A DNA stretch of 64,000 nucleotides from positions 186,001-250,000 of the forward strand of contig CAVZDD010000003.1 of NCBI GenBank assembly GCA_963773945.1. Direction: 5' to 3'. Under the pieces are notes generated by a model. It saw only the letters and a program-made list of their open reading frames with translations. It did not search any database and was not told the origin of the DNA. Of the stretch, positions 16,669 to 25,458 are shown one piece after another. A program made the position numbers and the translations under genes. The stretch is from JAKIWV01 sp963773945. GTDB lineage: Archaea; Thermoplasmatota; Thermoplasmata; Lutacidiplasmatales; UBA184. Every line of letters starts with the position of its first letter. The stretch's first letter is position 1.

Positions 16669-18780
16669 ATGGCAACCGACCCCGTCTGCGGAATGTATGT
16701 CGACGAGCGGAGCTCGGCGCTCTCACTCCTTCGAGACAACCGGACCTACCACTTCTGCTCCCACACGTGTCTCGCGGAGTTCAGCGCTCCAGAGGCGGGA
16801 TTGGCGCGGCTGCGCCGTCGATTGTTGGTCGCGTGGCCCGTGGCCATCGTGGTGGTCGGGCTCACGTACCTGTGGCATCCCGCCGATTGGATGTGGGCCG
16901 CGCTCGGTATCGCCACCATCGCGCAGGTGTACTGTGCCGGACCGTTCTATCAGGGCGCCTGGGACGCGGTCCACAGGAGGTCCGGCAACATGGACCTCCT
17001 TATCGCCGCCGGAACCTCCGCCGCTTTCTTCTACAGTCTGCTCGCCCTCCTCCTTCCGGGTCGACTTCCGGCGGACTACTACTTCGACGCGTCGACCCTG
17101 ATTATCGCGCTCATTCTGACCGGCAACTATCTCGAGCACCTGACGCGCCACCGCGCCGGGGGCGCGCTTCGACTGTTGCGCGAAGAACTCCCCGACACCG
17201 CGACGTTGGTTCGCCACGGTACCGAGACAAAGATCGCCGTCGTCGAAGTACATCCGGGGGATATCGTCCGGGTGCGACCCGGGGAACGAGTCCCCGTCGA
17301 TGGAGTCGTCCGCGACGGACGGTCGTCCCTCGTGGAGGCGCTCGTGACCGGAGAGAGCCTCCCCCAAGAGAAGGCACCGGGGAGTCCGATCCTCGGTGGC
17401 ACACTCAACGGAGAAGGAGTCCTCGACGTGGAGGCCACCCGGGTGGGATCTGACACTACGATCGAGCAGATCGCGTCTCTCCTCTCCGAGGCGGAACTTA
17501 GCCGCATTCCCCTCCAACGCACGGCGGATCGGATCGCCGCTGGCTTTGTGCCGTTGGTGGTGGTCCTCGCGGTCGTCGCTGCCTTGGCTTGGGGACTCTG
17601 GACCCACTTCTCCGATGTCCCGCTGGTCGTCCTAGTGTTTGTCTCCGTCGTGATCACGGCGTGTCCCTGCGCGTTCGGCATCGCGACGCCGGCCGCTTTG
17701 CTAGTGGGAACCGGGCGTGCGGCGGAGGAAGGGATTTGGTTCAAGGATCGAGACGCCATCGAGCGAGGGGGTCGAGTGACTTCGGTGCTTACCGACAAGA
17801 CCGGCACGCTCACGCGAGGGCGCCCCGACCTGGTCGAGGTTTGGACGCCGACCGGAAGCGACACCGCGGAGGTGCTTCGCCTGGCGGCCGCCGTGGAGCG
17901 AGGCTCCGAACACCCCCTGGCCCGGGCGGTCGTCGAGGCTTCGAGGCAACGTCTCCCATCAATTCCGGTCGCCGGGGCGATTCGGGCGATCCCCGGCGAA
18001 GGGGTAGAGGGGGACGTCGAGAATCACCGAGTGACTGTCGGTTGGTCGGAGAAGTCTCTCTCGGAGCTCGGTCCAGCGTGGACTCCGAGCCTGGCTCGAT
18101 TCCGGAAGTCGGGCCGTACGTTCTCGGTCGTTCGAGTTGACGGCGAACCGAGAGCACTTCTCGGGTTCGAGGATTCCGTTTCCCCGGGGGCCGTCGCGGG
18201 GGTGGCGGCCCTCAAGAGGGACGGGATTTCCGTGACCATGGTGACGGGAGATCAGCCGGAGGCCGCCGCTCGAGTGGCGACACAGGTGGGGATCTCGAAG
18301 GTCTACTCGGGGGTGACTCCCTCTGGAAAGATCGAGATACTGCGGCGTCTCCAATTGGGTGGGCAAGTGGTCGCGTTCGTCGGAGATGGGTTGAACGACG
18401 CTCCGGTTCTCGCGGCGGCGGACCTCGGAATCGCGGTGGGCACCGGCACCGACGTCGCTCGAGAAGCCGGCGGCATCGTGCTGACCCGGGCGGACTTCCG
18501 GGCCGTGGCCCTCGCACTGCGACTCTGCCGGCGCACGGTGGCGCGGGTCCGACAGAACCTCGCCTGGGCGATCGGGTACAATCTGGTCTTGCTCCCGATC
18601 GCGGCGGGCGCCCTCGTCCCGGTCTTCGGATTCCGGGTCTACAATGTCCTACCGATCGCCGGTGCTCTGGCCATGGGACTTTCCTCCACTACGGTGCTCT
18701 TGAACTCCCTCTCGCTGAGATGGGTATCGCTGTCCGCGCCGGTCGACACACGTCGGGACAACGCGGCCTTGCCGTCTTAA
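16669..18780 (+). CDS. copA: Copper-translocating P1B-type ATPase with N-terminal YHS domain
   Basis: Cu(I) exporting ATPase in the cell membrane, 703 aa. Seen in order: an N-terminal YHS metal-binding domain (DPVCGM, FCSHTC) in place of the usual HMA domain; four membrane helices; the actuator motif VTGESLP; the membrane CPC site (C332, in TACPCAFGIATP); phosphorylation site DKTGTLT near 375; SEHPLARAVV; GDGLNDAP near 569; and two last helices carrying YN (GYNLVLL) and M-x-x-S-S (AMGLSSTT). The CPC, YN and MxxSS set is the signature of Cu(I)-specific P1B-1 pumps. No copper regulator was seen next to it. Confidence 0.92.
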   Translation: MATDPVCGMYVDERSSALSLLRDNRTYHFCSHTCLAEFSAPEAGLARLRRRLLVAWPVAIVVVGLTYLWHPADWMWAALGIATIAQVYCAGPFYQGAWDAVHRRSGNMDLLIAAGTSAAFFYSLLALLLPGRLPADYYFDASTLIIALILTGNYLEHLTRHRAGGALRLLREELPDTATLVRHGTETKIAVVEVHPGDIVRVRPGERVPVDGVVRDGRSSLVEALVTGESLPQEKAPGSPILGGTLNGEGVLDVEATRVGSDTTIEQIASLLSEAELSRIPLQRTADRIAAGFVPLVVVLAVVAALAWGLWTHFSDVPLVVLVFVSVVITACPCAFGIATPAALLVGTGRAAEEGIWFKDRDAIERGGRVTSVLTDKTGTLTRGRPDLVEVWTPTGSDTAEVLRLAAAVERGSEHPLARAVVEASRQRLPSIPVAGAIRAIPGEGVEGDVENHRVTVGWSEKSLSELGPAWTPSLARFRKSGRTFSVVRVDGEPRALLGFEDSVSPGAVAGVAALKRDGISVTMVTGDQPEAAARVATQVGISKVYSGVTPSGKIEILRRLQLGGQVVAFVGDGLNDAPVLAAADLGIAVGTGTDVAREAGGIVLTRADFRAVALALRLCRRTVARVRQNLAWAIGYNLVLLPIAAGALVPVFGFRVYNVLPIAGALAMGLSSTTVLLNSLSLRWVSLSAPVDTRRDNAALPS

Positions 18781-18784
18781 ATAC
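18777..18784 (+). promoter_or_regulatory. TATA box of dcd
   Basis: TTAAATAC overlapping the stop codon of the copper ATPase and centred about 34 bases before the dcd ATG, so the predicted leader is about eight bases. Confidence 0.55.
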
Positions 18785-18814
18785 CCCGACCGGCTCGGAC
18801 CCGCCCGGCCCGCC

Positions 18815-19372
18815 ATGATCCTCAGTGATACCGAAATTCTGGCGGCCATCCGGAAACGCGACATCGTGATCCGGCCGTTTCGAAAGGAGTGTCTGGGGTC
18901 GAACTCGTACGACGTGCATCTCGGCCCGTGGCTGGCCACCTACACGAACGGAGCGCTGGATGCTCGGATGGAGAATCCGGTCACCGAATTCCGAATACCG
19001 AGGGAAGGGTACGTCCTCGTTCCTGGGCAACTGTATCTCGGCGTCACCGAAGAGTACACCGAAACCCACGCTCATGTGCCGTTCCTGGAAGGGAAGTCCA
19101 GCGTGGGCCGGCTCGGGATCGATATCCATTCCACGGCCGGCAAGGGCGACGTGGGATTCTGCAATTATTGGACGCTCGAAATGTCCTCGAAGCTTCCGGT
19201 ACGGATCTACGCCGGAATGCCCGTCGGCCAGCTGATCTATTTCGATGTCTCCGGCGAAGTGAAGCAAAGTTACGACCGAAAGCGCTCGGCCAAGTATCGG
19301 CGGGTCAGCGACCGCCCCACCCCATCTCGGATGTATCTCAACTTCCGGTCCAAGCGGGCGCGGCGTCGTTAG
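18815..19372 (+). CDS. dcd: dCTP deaminase
   Basis: Deaminates dCTP to dUTP (some archaeal forms also cleave to dUMP) in dTTP synthesis, 185 aa. Seen: MILSDTEILAAI at the start, GSNSYDVHLGPWL, EGKSSVGRLGIDIHSTAGKGDVGF (the nucleotide-binding loop) and WTLEMSS with the catalytic glutamate; YAGMPVGQLIYF follows. Full length for the family. It converges on leuS and overlaps its end by four bases. Confidence 0.93.
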   Translation: MILSDTEILAAIRKRDIVIRPFRKECLGSNSYDVHLGPWLATYTNGALDARMENPVTEFRIPREGYVLVPGQLYLGVTEEYTETHAHVPFLEGKSSVGRLGIDIHSTAGKGDVGFCNYWTLEMSSKLPVRIYAGMPVGQLIYFDVSGEVKQSYDRKRSAKYRRVSDRPTPSRMYLNFRSKRARRR

Positions 19373-22281
19373 GGCGTCTTCGGACGGGCGGTGGACGCTC
19401 CCGACGGCCGCTCCACGAGATAGAACGCAGGACGCCCCGGGCGCGCGCGTTGCCGACGGTTCTTTGGGTCGTGGGGGGCGGCTTCGGCCTCGGCGAGCAC
19501 ACTGACCTGACCAAAGGCGAACCGACGGGCCAGGAAGCCGGCGGCCCCGCGAAGGAAGCCCGCTTCGTCGAAGTTCTCCGGCGGGGCCGGAGGATCGGAC
19601 CGGAACTGGGGCTGAACCCGCTTCACGTACTCCGGAACCTGGGAGGCGTACGCGGCGAGCTCCGGATGTTCGCGGGCGCGTTCGTGGAGCCGGCGCGGAA
19701 GGTCCGGGGGTGCGTCGGGACCACTTTCGCGGAGCCACAGCTCCAGCGTGCGCTTCCACGGGGCCGCCACGTAGAACAGCACCTCCGCCGCGGTCTGACC
19801 ACGGGCCTCGGTGGACTTGATCACGCTCCGTAGGTCTGTCTCGATCCGCTCGAGGTACGATTCGGAGTACCGAGCCAGCGAGTTGGCGGGAAGCTCCTCG
19901 ACCCGGGGAAATGGCTGTTCCGCCACGAGACCGCGAAAATGGGCCTGCCCTAATTCCTCCGCCAGGTGGGGCGTCAACGGGCTCAGCAGGCGAACCCAGA
20001 TCAGACCTGCTTCAGTCGTCGCGGCTCCCCCCGAGCCTCCGCGGGCGATGTAGCGTCGCAGTCGAGCGGGGAACTCGACATACACCGTCTGGGCGAACTG
20101 CCGGAAGTCCATTTGCTCGATGTTCTCGATGCTCCGTTCCACAAGGGTTCGAACCTCGTCCCGGAGCCAGGCATCGAGTTCCGGCGAGGCGCCTTCCCCC
20201 GTGCCCAACGCGTCGCGGGCCACCCGGTCGACCTCGGTGAGCCGGTCGGCCGCCTGCGCCACCAGCAACGGATCCCACTCGATGTCCTGGAACGGGGACG
20301 CAGCGAAAGCGGAGAAGAGTCGCAAGGCATCCGCGCCATACTGCTCGAATGCCTCGTGGATTGGGGGCACGCCGCCCTTCGACCCGATGTCCTTCTTCGA
20401 AATCTTAGCGCCACCCTGCGCAGTGAGCCACCAATAGACGAACAGCCCCTTCGGCTGGAGCGCCGGCGGAAGCAACAGTGCGTGAGTGTAGAGGAACACT
20501 GGAAAATGGACCCGCTTGTGCTCCTTCCCGCCGATGTTCAAGTCCAGGGGGTACCAGTACGTGAACTCCTCTCGGATCTCCTCGAGAAGCGCCCGGGCGA
20601 CCGACGGTTCACCCGGACCCTCGCCGAGGAAGACGTAGTCGAAGAATGCCGGCGTGAGCGAGTCGAGGGCCACCTGGCCAGAACTTACGAACCGGCGCAC
20701 GATGAAATACGCCGGATAGAACGTAGAATCGGCGATCGGTTCGATGAGCCAGTCCGGGTCCCGTGGGAAGGGAGTGCCCAGCCATCGCCCCTTGCGGGTG
20801 CACGGGCGGTCCCGGAACCATTCCAGAATGTCGGGGAGCTCGGCCGCGTACTCGGGCGGGTCGACCTTCACGCGTCCGATAAGATCGACCGTCTTTGCCT
20901 TCCAGGCGGGATCCGCGTAGTGGAGGAACCATTGGTCGGGCACTCTCCGGATGATGACCGTGTGTCCGTTCCGGCAAATGACGGGCTCGGAGAACTGATT
21001 CAGGACAAACCCTCCCCCTACCTCCTGGAGCCGGTGGGCGGTTTGCGGGCGCGCCTCGGTGACAGTGACCCCATCGAACGGGGCGACCGTCATTCGTCCA
21101 CGGGCATGTTCGACTCGGTACAGCCGCTCGGTGGCGCGGTCCAAGGCTTCGATATCCTTCAGGGACTGCGCGTGAGTCGCGCGCACCGCGCGCTCCGCGG
21201 GCAATCCCTCTCCCTTCAGGAGTTCCTTCTCCGAAGGGCTGAGCTCCGTAGGTTCAACGGTGACGATCGTGGGAGGGGTGCCGACTTGACTCCGGATCCC
21301 CGGGGCCAATTCGGCGAGCGCCAACCAGTCGGCCGGCGCGTGCGCGGGTACTGACATTACTACTCCCGTGCCCACGGCCGGATCCACGATCGGGCTAGCA
21401 AGGACCGGAACTTTGGTGTGCGTGAGCGGTACTTCGACCAACTGTCCGAGTACGTGTTCGATGGGGACGTCGTGGCCCACCTTACCGCCATGCTGCTCGA
21501 CGAGCAGCGCCGCCCCGGCGGGGCTCACGACGTACTCATGGTCGCCTTGGTGCCACACAACGAGCGCCTCCGACGGGTGGACCCACAAATTCGTCACGCC
21601 GAAGACCGTCTCGGGTCGGAGTGTGCCGGTGAGGAGAATCCTTCCGTCGGCCAGCCGGAACGGGACAACAGTGTACTCAATCCACTCGGCCTCCCCCCCT
21701 CGTGCCAGGTCCGTTTCGGAAGGGTCAACGGAGACGGGACCACACACTGGGCACACCGAGGCGAAGTACGGGGCTTGGACGAGCGCGCCGGCCCGATCTA
21801 GCCGGGCGAACTGCCAGCGAATGAACGCCTGGTAGTCCTCGTCGATCGTCGTGACATAGGCGCTTTCGTCGAGGAGGAGGCCAAGCGCCCGGAAGACCCC
21901 CAGATAGTTCCGGCCCAAGAATCGAGCCGCTGTGGCCGGATCCTCCAGCGAGGGCCACTCCGATTCGGGGACTCCATTGAGTTGGAGCTGCGCGACGATC
22001 GATGGGTCCCGGTCGGCCACCTTCTGGGCGAACGTGACCGAAGGCAATCCCGTCGCGTGGGTCCCCGTCGGAAAGAACACCTGTCGCCCCCGCATCCGAT
22101 AAAACCGGTGCAGCGCGTCGGCATAGGCAAGTCCGCGAAGATGGCCGACGTGCAGGAATCCGCTCGACCCCGGGTACGCCACGAGCGCGTAGAATTTCTC
22201 TCGGCCGGGGACCCGGCGGGCCGTCGCGAGACCGGCCTGCTGCCAGGCGAGTTGCCATCGTTCCTCTCGGGCCCGATCCAT
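19369..22281 (-). CDS. leuS: Leucyl-tRNA synthetase
   Basis: Archaeal/eukaryal-type class Ia leucyl-tRNA synthetase, 970 aa, the expected length. Seen: the HIGH element as HVGH near residues 41-44 (YPGSSGFLHVGHLRG), a long CP1 editing domain (TGTLRPETVFGVTNLWVHP), the KMSKS-like KISKK near residue 625, and an all-helical anticodon-binding C-terminal part. The ATG at 22281 is supported by a TATA-like element at 22306-22312 that would give a leaderless message. Divergent from queE; convergent with dcd. Confidence 0.97.
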   Translation of the reverse strand: MDRAREERWQLAWQQAGLATARRVPGREKFYALVAYPGSSGFLHVGHLRGLAYADALHRFYRMRGRQVFFPTGTHATGLPSVTFAQKVADRDPSIVAQLQLNGVPESEWPSLEDPATAARFLGRNYLGVFRALGLLLDESAYVTTIDEDYQAFIRWQFARLDRAGALVQAPYFASVCPVCGPVSVDPSETDLARGGEAEWIEYTVVPFRLADGRILLTGTLRPETVFGVTNLWVHPSEALVVWHQGDHEYVVSPAGAALLVEQHGGKVGHDVPIEHVLGQLVEVPLTHTKVPVLASPIVDPAVGTGVVMSVPAHAPADWLALAELAPGIRSQVGTPPTIVTVEPTELSPSEKELLKGEGLPAERAVRATHAQSLKDIEALDRATERLYRVEHARGRMTVAPFDGVTVTEARPQTAHRLQEVGGGFVLNQFSEPVICRNGHTVIIRRVPDQWFLHYADPAWKAKTVDLIGRVKVDPPEYAAELPDILEWFRDRPCTRKGRWLGTPFPRDPDWLIEPIADSTFYPAYFIVRRFVSSGQVALDSLTPAFFDYVFLGEGPGEPSVARALLEEIREEFTYWYPLDLNIGGKEHKRVHFPVFLYTHALLLPPALQPKGLFVYWWLTAQGGAKISKKDIGSKGGVPPIHEAFEQYGADALRLFSAFAASPFQDIEWDPLLVAQAADRLTEVDRVARDALGTGEGASPELDAWLRDEVRTLVERSIENIEQMDFRQFAQTVYVEFPARLRRYIARGGSGGAATTEAGLIWVRLLSPLTPHLAEELGQAHFRGLVAEQPFPRVEELPANSLARYSESYLERIETDLRSVIKSTEARGQTAAEVLFYVAAPWKRTLELWLRESGPDAPPDLPRRLHERAREHPELAAYASQVPEYVKRVQPQFRSDPPAPPENFDEAGFLRGAAGFLARRFAFGQVSVLAEAEAAPHDPKNRRQRARPGRPAFYLVERPSGASTARPKTP

Positions 22282-22305
22282 ATGACGCCCTCCGAATGGA
22301 GCACT

Positions 22306-22312
22306 GTATTTG
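22306..22312. promoter_or_regulatory. Candidate TATA-like element between leuS and queE
   Basis: GTATTTG on the plus strand, CAAATAC on the minus strand. Its centre lies 28 bases from the leuS ATG (leaderless) and 55 bases from the queE ATG, so it fits leuS best. Confidence 0.4.
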
Positions 22313-22363
22313 ACGCGTTGCTCGGGAATGGTCGCCCCTTAGGGGCCGGAGCGTTTCCCGGCA

Positions 22364-23026
22364 ATGCTCATAGGTCAACGTCCTGTGGAAACCTCCGTGC
22401 GGATAATCGAAGTTTTTCACTCGGTGCAGGGGGAGGGCCCGCTGACTGGGGTCCGCACCTCTTTTATCCGGACGGCCCGGTGCAATCTTCGCTGCGCGTG
22501 GTGCGACACGCCTTACTCGTTCGGCCCTGGGAAAGAACGGTCGATTCCGTCGCTGATCCGGGAGGTCCGGGGTCACGGGACCCGGAATGTCTGCCTTACG
22601 GGCGGTGAACCCCTCCTTCAGACGGAATCGATCGAGCTCGTACGCGCACTCGGCCGAAAGGGCTACACCACCGTGATTGAGACAGGCGGTTCGCTGGATG
22701 TCCGTCCGTACCTCCCGCTGCCGGGGGTCGTGTTGAGCGTCGACGTGAAGTGTCCGTCGTCTAAGATGGAGCGACACAACCGCTGGGAGAATCTTCCTCT
22801 CCTTCGCCCGACGGACGTCGAGAAGTTCGTTATCCAGGATCGCCGCGACTACCTCTATGCGAAACGGACTCTGAAGTCGCACCCCTCGTCCGCCCAAGTG
22901 GTCTTCCAGCCGGTGTGGGGGTCGAATGCTGGAGAGCTCGCGGATTGGGTGCTACATGACCGGCTCGAGGTCCGCACGATGCTGCAAGAGCACAAGGTTC
23001 TCTGGGGCGACGTCCCGGGTCGTTAG
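22364..23026 (+). CDS. queE: 7-carboxy-7-deazaguanine synthase (QueE)
   Basis: Radical-SAM enzyme that converts 6-carboxytetrahydropterin to 7-carboxy-7-deazaguanine, on the path to archaeosine in tRNA; 220 aa. Seen: IIEVFHSVQGEGPLTG near the N-terminus, the cluster C40-x3-C44-x2-C47 (the QueE variant of the radical-SAM motif), NVCLTGGEPLLQ, and VIETGGSLDV. The ATG at 22364 is followed 11 codons later by a GTG where most family members begin; either is possible. Other archaeosine genes are not in this window. Confidence 0.93.
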   Translation: MLIGQRPVETSVRIIEVFHSVQGEGPLTGVRTSFIRTARCNLRCAWCDTPYSFGPGKERSIPSLIREVRGHGTRNVCLTGGEPLLQTESIELVRALGRKGYTTVIETGGSLDVRPYLPLPGVVLSVDVKCPSSKMERHNRWENLPLLRPTDVEKFVIQDRRDYLYAKRTLKSHPSSAQVVFQPVWGSNAGELADWVLHDRLEVRTMLQEHKVLWGDVPGR

Positions 23027-23086
23027 CCGCCTTCGTGCGGGCGCGCGAAACGTCATTAGCCGCCACTCCTCCCACTCGGCTCATCG

Positions 23087-24199
23087 ATGGCGCCGGAGAG
23101 CTCAAACTCCGCTCGCGGAGTCCATGTGGGGCTGGAAAGTCCCTTCGGAAAGGCCCGGGCGATGGTCTTTCCGCGGTCAGTGCTCGCCGGGCACGGGGTG
23201 CTCGAAGAGCTCGGTCGCTCCTGCGTCACCTTTGACTTTCCCAAGCGGGGCGCGGTGGTCACCGGACCGCGCACACGCGGCCTCGCGGGGGACCGGGCAG
23301 CACAAATCTTGGGCGACTCTGGCTTCGATATCTCGGTCATCGAAGCGACCGAGGCCACGGCCGCCGAGGTGGAACGAGTCACGGCCGAGACCCAGAAGCT
23401 CGAATCAAAGTTCCTCATTGCCGTGGGGGGCGGCAGCAAGATCGATATCGCGAAGCTGGCCGCCACAAAACTGGGTCTTCCTTGGGTGAGCGTGCCCACG
23501 TCTGCCGCCCACGATGGGATCTCCTCCCCGCGAGCCTCGGTCCGCGACGCGCGGGGGGTCTCGAGCGTCGAGGGAGTTGTGCCGATCGGCATCTTGGCAG
23601 ATACTGCCGTCATCGTTCAAGCGCCGTTCCGTTTGCTGGCGTCGGGATGTGCTGATGTGGTTTCGAACGTCACAGCCAGCCTGGACTGGAAACTCGCGGC
23701 CCGTCTCCGGAACGAGGAGTACTCCAGCACCGCGTCGACGCTGGCCGAGTACGCCGCTCAGGAGATCATCGACCATGCGGCGCTGATCAAGCCCGGCCTC
23801 GAGGAGTCGGTCTGGATTGCGATCCGGCCGATGATGGTCTCGGGCATCGCGATGAGCGTGGCCGGTTCGTCTCGTCCGTGTTCCGGGAGCGAGCATCTGT
23901 TCAGCCACGCCCTCGACCGGGTCGCCCGGCAGCCCGGACTCCACGGTGAACAGGTCGGCGTCGGGGCCATCATGATGCTCTATCTCCACGGTGCCGACTG
24001 GCGGAAGATCCGCACCGCGCTCCACACCATCGGGGCGCCCACGACGGCCCGGGAGCTCGGCGTATCCCCCGAGGAGATCGTCGAGAGTCTGGTCCTGGCG
24101 CACAGCCTCCGGCCCGAACGCTACACCATCCTGGGCGACAATGGCCTCACGCGGGAGGCCGCGGAGCGCCTCGCGCTCGTGACGGGAGTGATCGGCTAG
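23087..24199 (+). CDS. egsA: sn-Glycerol-1-phosphate dehydrogenase
   Basis: Makes the archaeal lipid backbone sn-glycerol-1-phosphate from dihydroxyacetone phosphate with NAD(P)H; Zn-dependent, 370 aa. Seen: FLIAVGGGSKIDIAKLAA (nucleotide-binding), SVPTSAAHDGISSPRAS (the family hallmark), GCADVVSN with the Zn-ligand Asp, GSEHLFSHAL and LHGEQVGVGA with Zn-ligand histidines. A TATA-like CATTAG near 23053 gives a short leader. UPF0179 follows two bases after its stop. This gene is the clearest single sign that the window is archaeal. Confidence 0.96.
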   Translation: MAPESSNSARGVHVGLESPFGKARAMVFPRSVLAGHGVLEELGRSCVTFDFPKRGAVVTGPRTRGLAGDRAAQILGDSGFDISVIEATEATAAEVERVTAETQKLESKFLIAVGGGSKIDIAKLAATKLGLPWVSVPTSAAHDGISSPRASVRDARGVSSVEGVVPIGILADTAVIVQAPFRLLASGCADVVSNVTASLDWKLAARLRNEEYSSTASTLAEYAAQEIIDHAALIKPGLEESVWIAIRPMMVSGIAMSVAGSSRPCSGSEHLFSHALDRVARQPGLHGEQVGVGAIMMLYLHGADWRKIRTALHTIGAPTTARELGVSPEEIVESLVLAHSLRPERYTILGDNGLTREAAERLALVTGVIG

Positions 24200-24201
24200 C
24201 G

Positions 24202-24630
24202 ATGGTCGAGATCACCCTTCTCGCCCACGCCCAGGCGCAGGTCGGCACCAAGTTTGTTTACATGGGGGGAGCCCCGGTCTGCCGCACCTGCCCCTATCGA
24301 CACGCGTGCCTGACGTTGGACCCGGGCCGCCAGTACGTCGTTTCGAAGGTCCGTCCGGTCGAACATCCGTGTGCGCTGCAGGAGACCTCGGCGAATGTGG
24401 TCGAGGTCACCGTGGCCCCCCGGACATTGGTCGTCGAGTCGATGAGCGCCGTGGCCGGCAGCGCCGTCGAGACCGGCCGGTACCCGTGCAACCGCCTTGA
24501 CTGCCCGAATTGGCAAGTCTGTGCGGGGCCATCCCTGCCCCCGAAACAGCGCTTCAAGATCCAGAGCGTGGAGCCGGGAGCGGCGGAATGCCGCATCGGG
24601 CGCAAGCTCAAACGGGTGGAAGCGGTCTAG
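24202..24630 (+). CDS. UPF0179 family protein
   Basis: Archaea-specific protein of unknown function, 142 aa. Seen: the family start GTKFVYMGGAPVCRTCPYRHACLTL with a first C-x2-C-x4-C group, VRPVEHPC, and a second group CNRLDCPNWQVC; about eight cysteines could bind metal. It is two bases downstream of the glycerol-1-phosphate dehydrogenase gene and probably co-transcribed with it. Its stop is ten bases before tRNA-Pro. Confidence 0.85.
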   Translation: MVEITLLAHAQAQVGTKFVYMGGAPVCRTCPYRHACLTLDPGRQYVVSKVRPVEHPCALQETSANVVEVTVAPRTLVVESMSAVAGSAVETGRYPCNRLDCPNWQVCAGPSLPPKQRFKIQSVEPGAAECRIGRKLKRVEAV

Positions 24631-24640
24631 GCGCGGGGAC

Positions 24641-24745
24641 GGGGCTGTGGGGTAGATTCGGACGGGGGATCCTCCCCTCCGCTCTATTGGTCCATCCTTC
24701 GGGCTTTGGGAGCCCGAGACCCCGATTCAAATTCGGGCAGCCCCA
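24641..24745 (+). tRNA. tRNA-Pro (anticodon TGG) with a 30-base D-loop intron
   Basis: Seen: acceptor GGGGCTG (24641-24647) pairs fully with CAGCCCC (24738-24744), discriminator A at 24745. Anticodon stem CGGGC/GCCCG encloses TTTGGGA, anticodon TGG at 24707-24709. T arm CCCGA, TTCAAAT, TCGGG at 24721-24737. The D loop holds 33 bases between the conserved AG (24654-24655) and GG (24689-24690), where three are expected. Proposed intron 24658-24687: its ends lie in two ATT bulges, its core is the hairpin 24659-24681, and removal gives a normal 75-nt tRNA with D loop AGATTGGTCCA. The proposed central helix GTAG/CTCT has one mismatch. CCA is not encoded. The 3' end overlaps the opposite-strand acetyltransferase by 19 bases. 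Confidence 0.9.
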
Positions 24746-25365
24746 ATAACATCCCGCCCAGGCCGGGCCCACGGACGCTTGAGAGCCACCTCGAGCCGTT
24801 GCCGGACTTCCGGCCACTCCGACCGCACCACGCTGTAGACGACAGAGTCCCGGAAAGTGCCGTCTGAGCGGATCATATGCTGACGAAGAATCCCTTCCCG
24901 CTGGGCTCCGAGACGTTCGATCGCGCGTTGGGAACGTACATTCCGGTTATCCGTCTTGATCTGGACCCGCTGGCATCCCTCGGAGTCGAATGCGTGGCCG
25001 AGCATTAGGAGCTTCGATTCGGTGTTCACGGGGGTCCGCCAGAGAGTCGACTCGATCCAGGTGCCTCCCACCTCGACGTTGGAGTTCGGGCGGTCGATGT
25101 TGAGGTAGCGTGTCATCCCGATGGGCCGGTCATCGGGACGCAGGACCGTCGTGAAAGCCAAGTCGGTCCCGGCCGCCTGTCGGCTCTCAAGGAAATCGAA
25201 GAACCGACTCATCGCTTCCTCCTGGCCACAGTAACCGTACGGCATCCACTGCCAGATCTCGGGGTCCTGGCCCGCACGGACGAGTGCGGGGAGCTGGTCC
25301 CGGGAAAGCGGAATGAGCCGGATGTATCGTCCATCCATTTCCACGGGAGTCCGAAAATCCATCAT
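24727..25365 (-). CDS. GNAT family N-acetyltransferase (RimJ/RimL type)
   Basis: Acetyl-CoA-dependent acetyltransferase, 212 aa. Seen: an N-terminal YIRLIPLSRDQLPAL motif typical of RimJ/RimL-like members, RPIGMTRYLNIDR, GGTWIESTLWRTPVNTESKLLMLGHAF (the acetyl-CoA-binding region) and VQIKTDNRNVRSQRAIERLGAQREGILRQ. The target is unknown; RimL-like proteins acetylate protein N-termini, small molecules or antibiotics. The last six codons and the stop read through the T arm of tRNA-Pro on the other strand. It is divergent from the zinc-finger gene at 25459. Confidence 0.88.
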   Translation of the reverse strand: MMDFRTPVEMDGRYIRLIPLSRDQLPALVRAGQDPEIWQWMPYGYCGQEEAMSRFFDFLESRQAAGTDLAFTTVLRPDDRPIGMTRYLNIDRPNSNVEVGGTWIESTLWRTPVNTESKLLMLGHAFDSEGCQRVQIKTDNRNVRSQRAIERLGAQREGILRQHMIRSDGTFRDSVVYSVVRSEWPEVRQRLEVALKRPWARPGRDVIGAARI

Positions 25366-25458
25366 TCGCCCTGGCCGGGTGTTACGGGCTTATTTCGTTT
25401 CAGTGACCACGAAGCCTCATCTGCCCCTGTCCCTCGCGGGCGTCGGAAGTACCCCAAC

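Noticed and set aside
24641..24745. tRNA-Pro as a degenerate pseudogene
   Set aside because: All stems outside the insert pair well, invariant bases are kept, and tRNA-Arg has an insert at the same site that splices neatly on paper.
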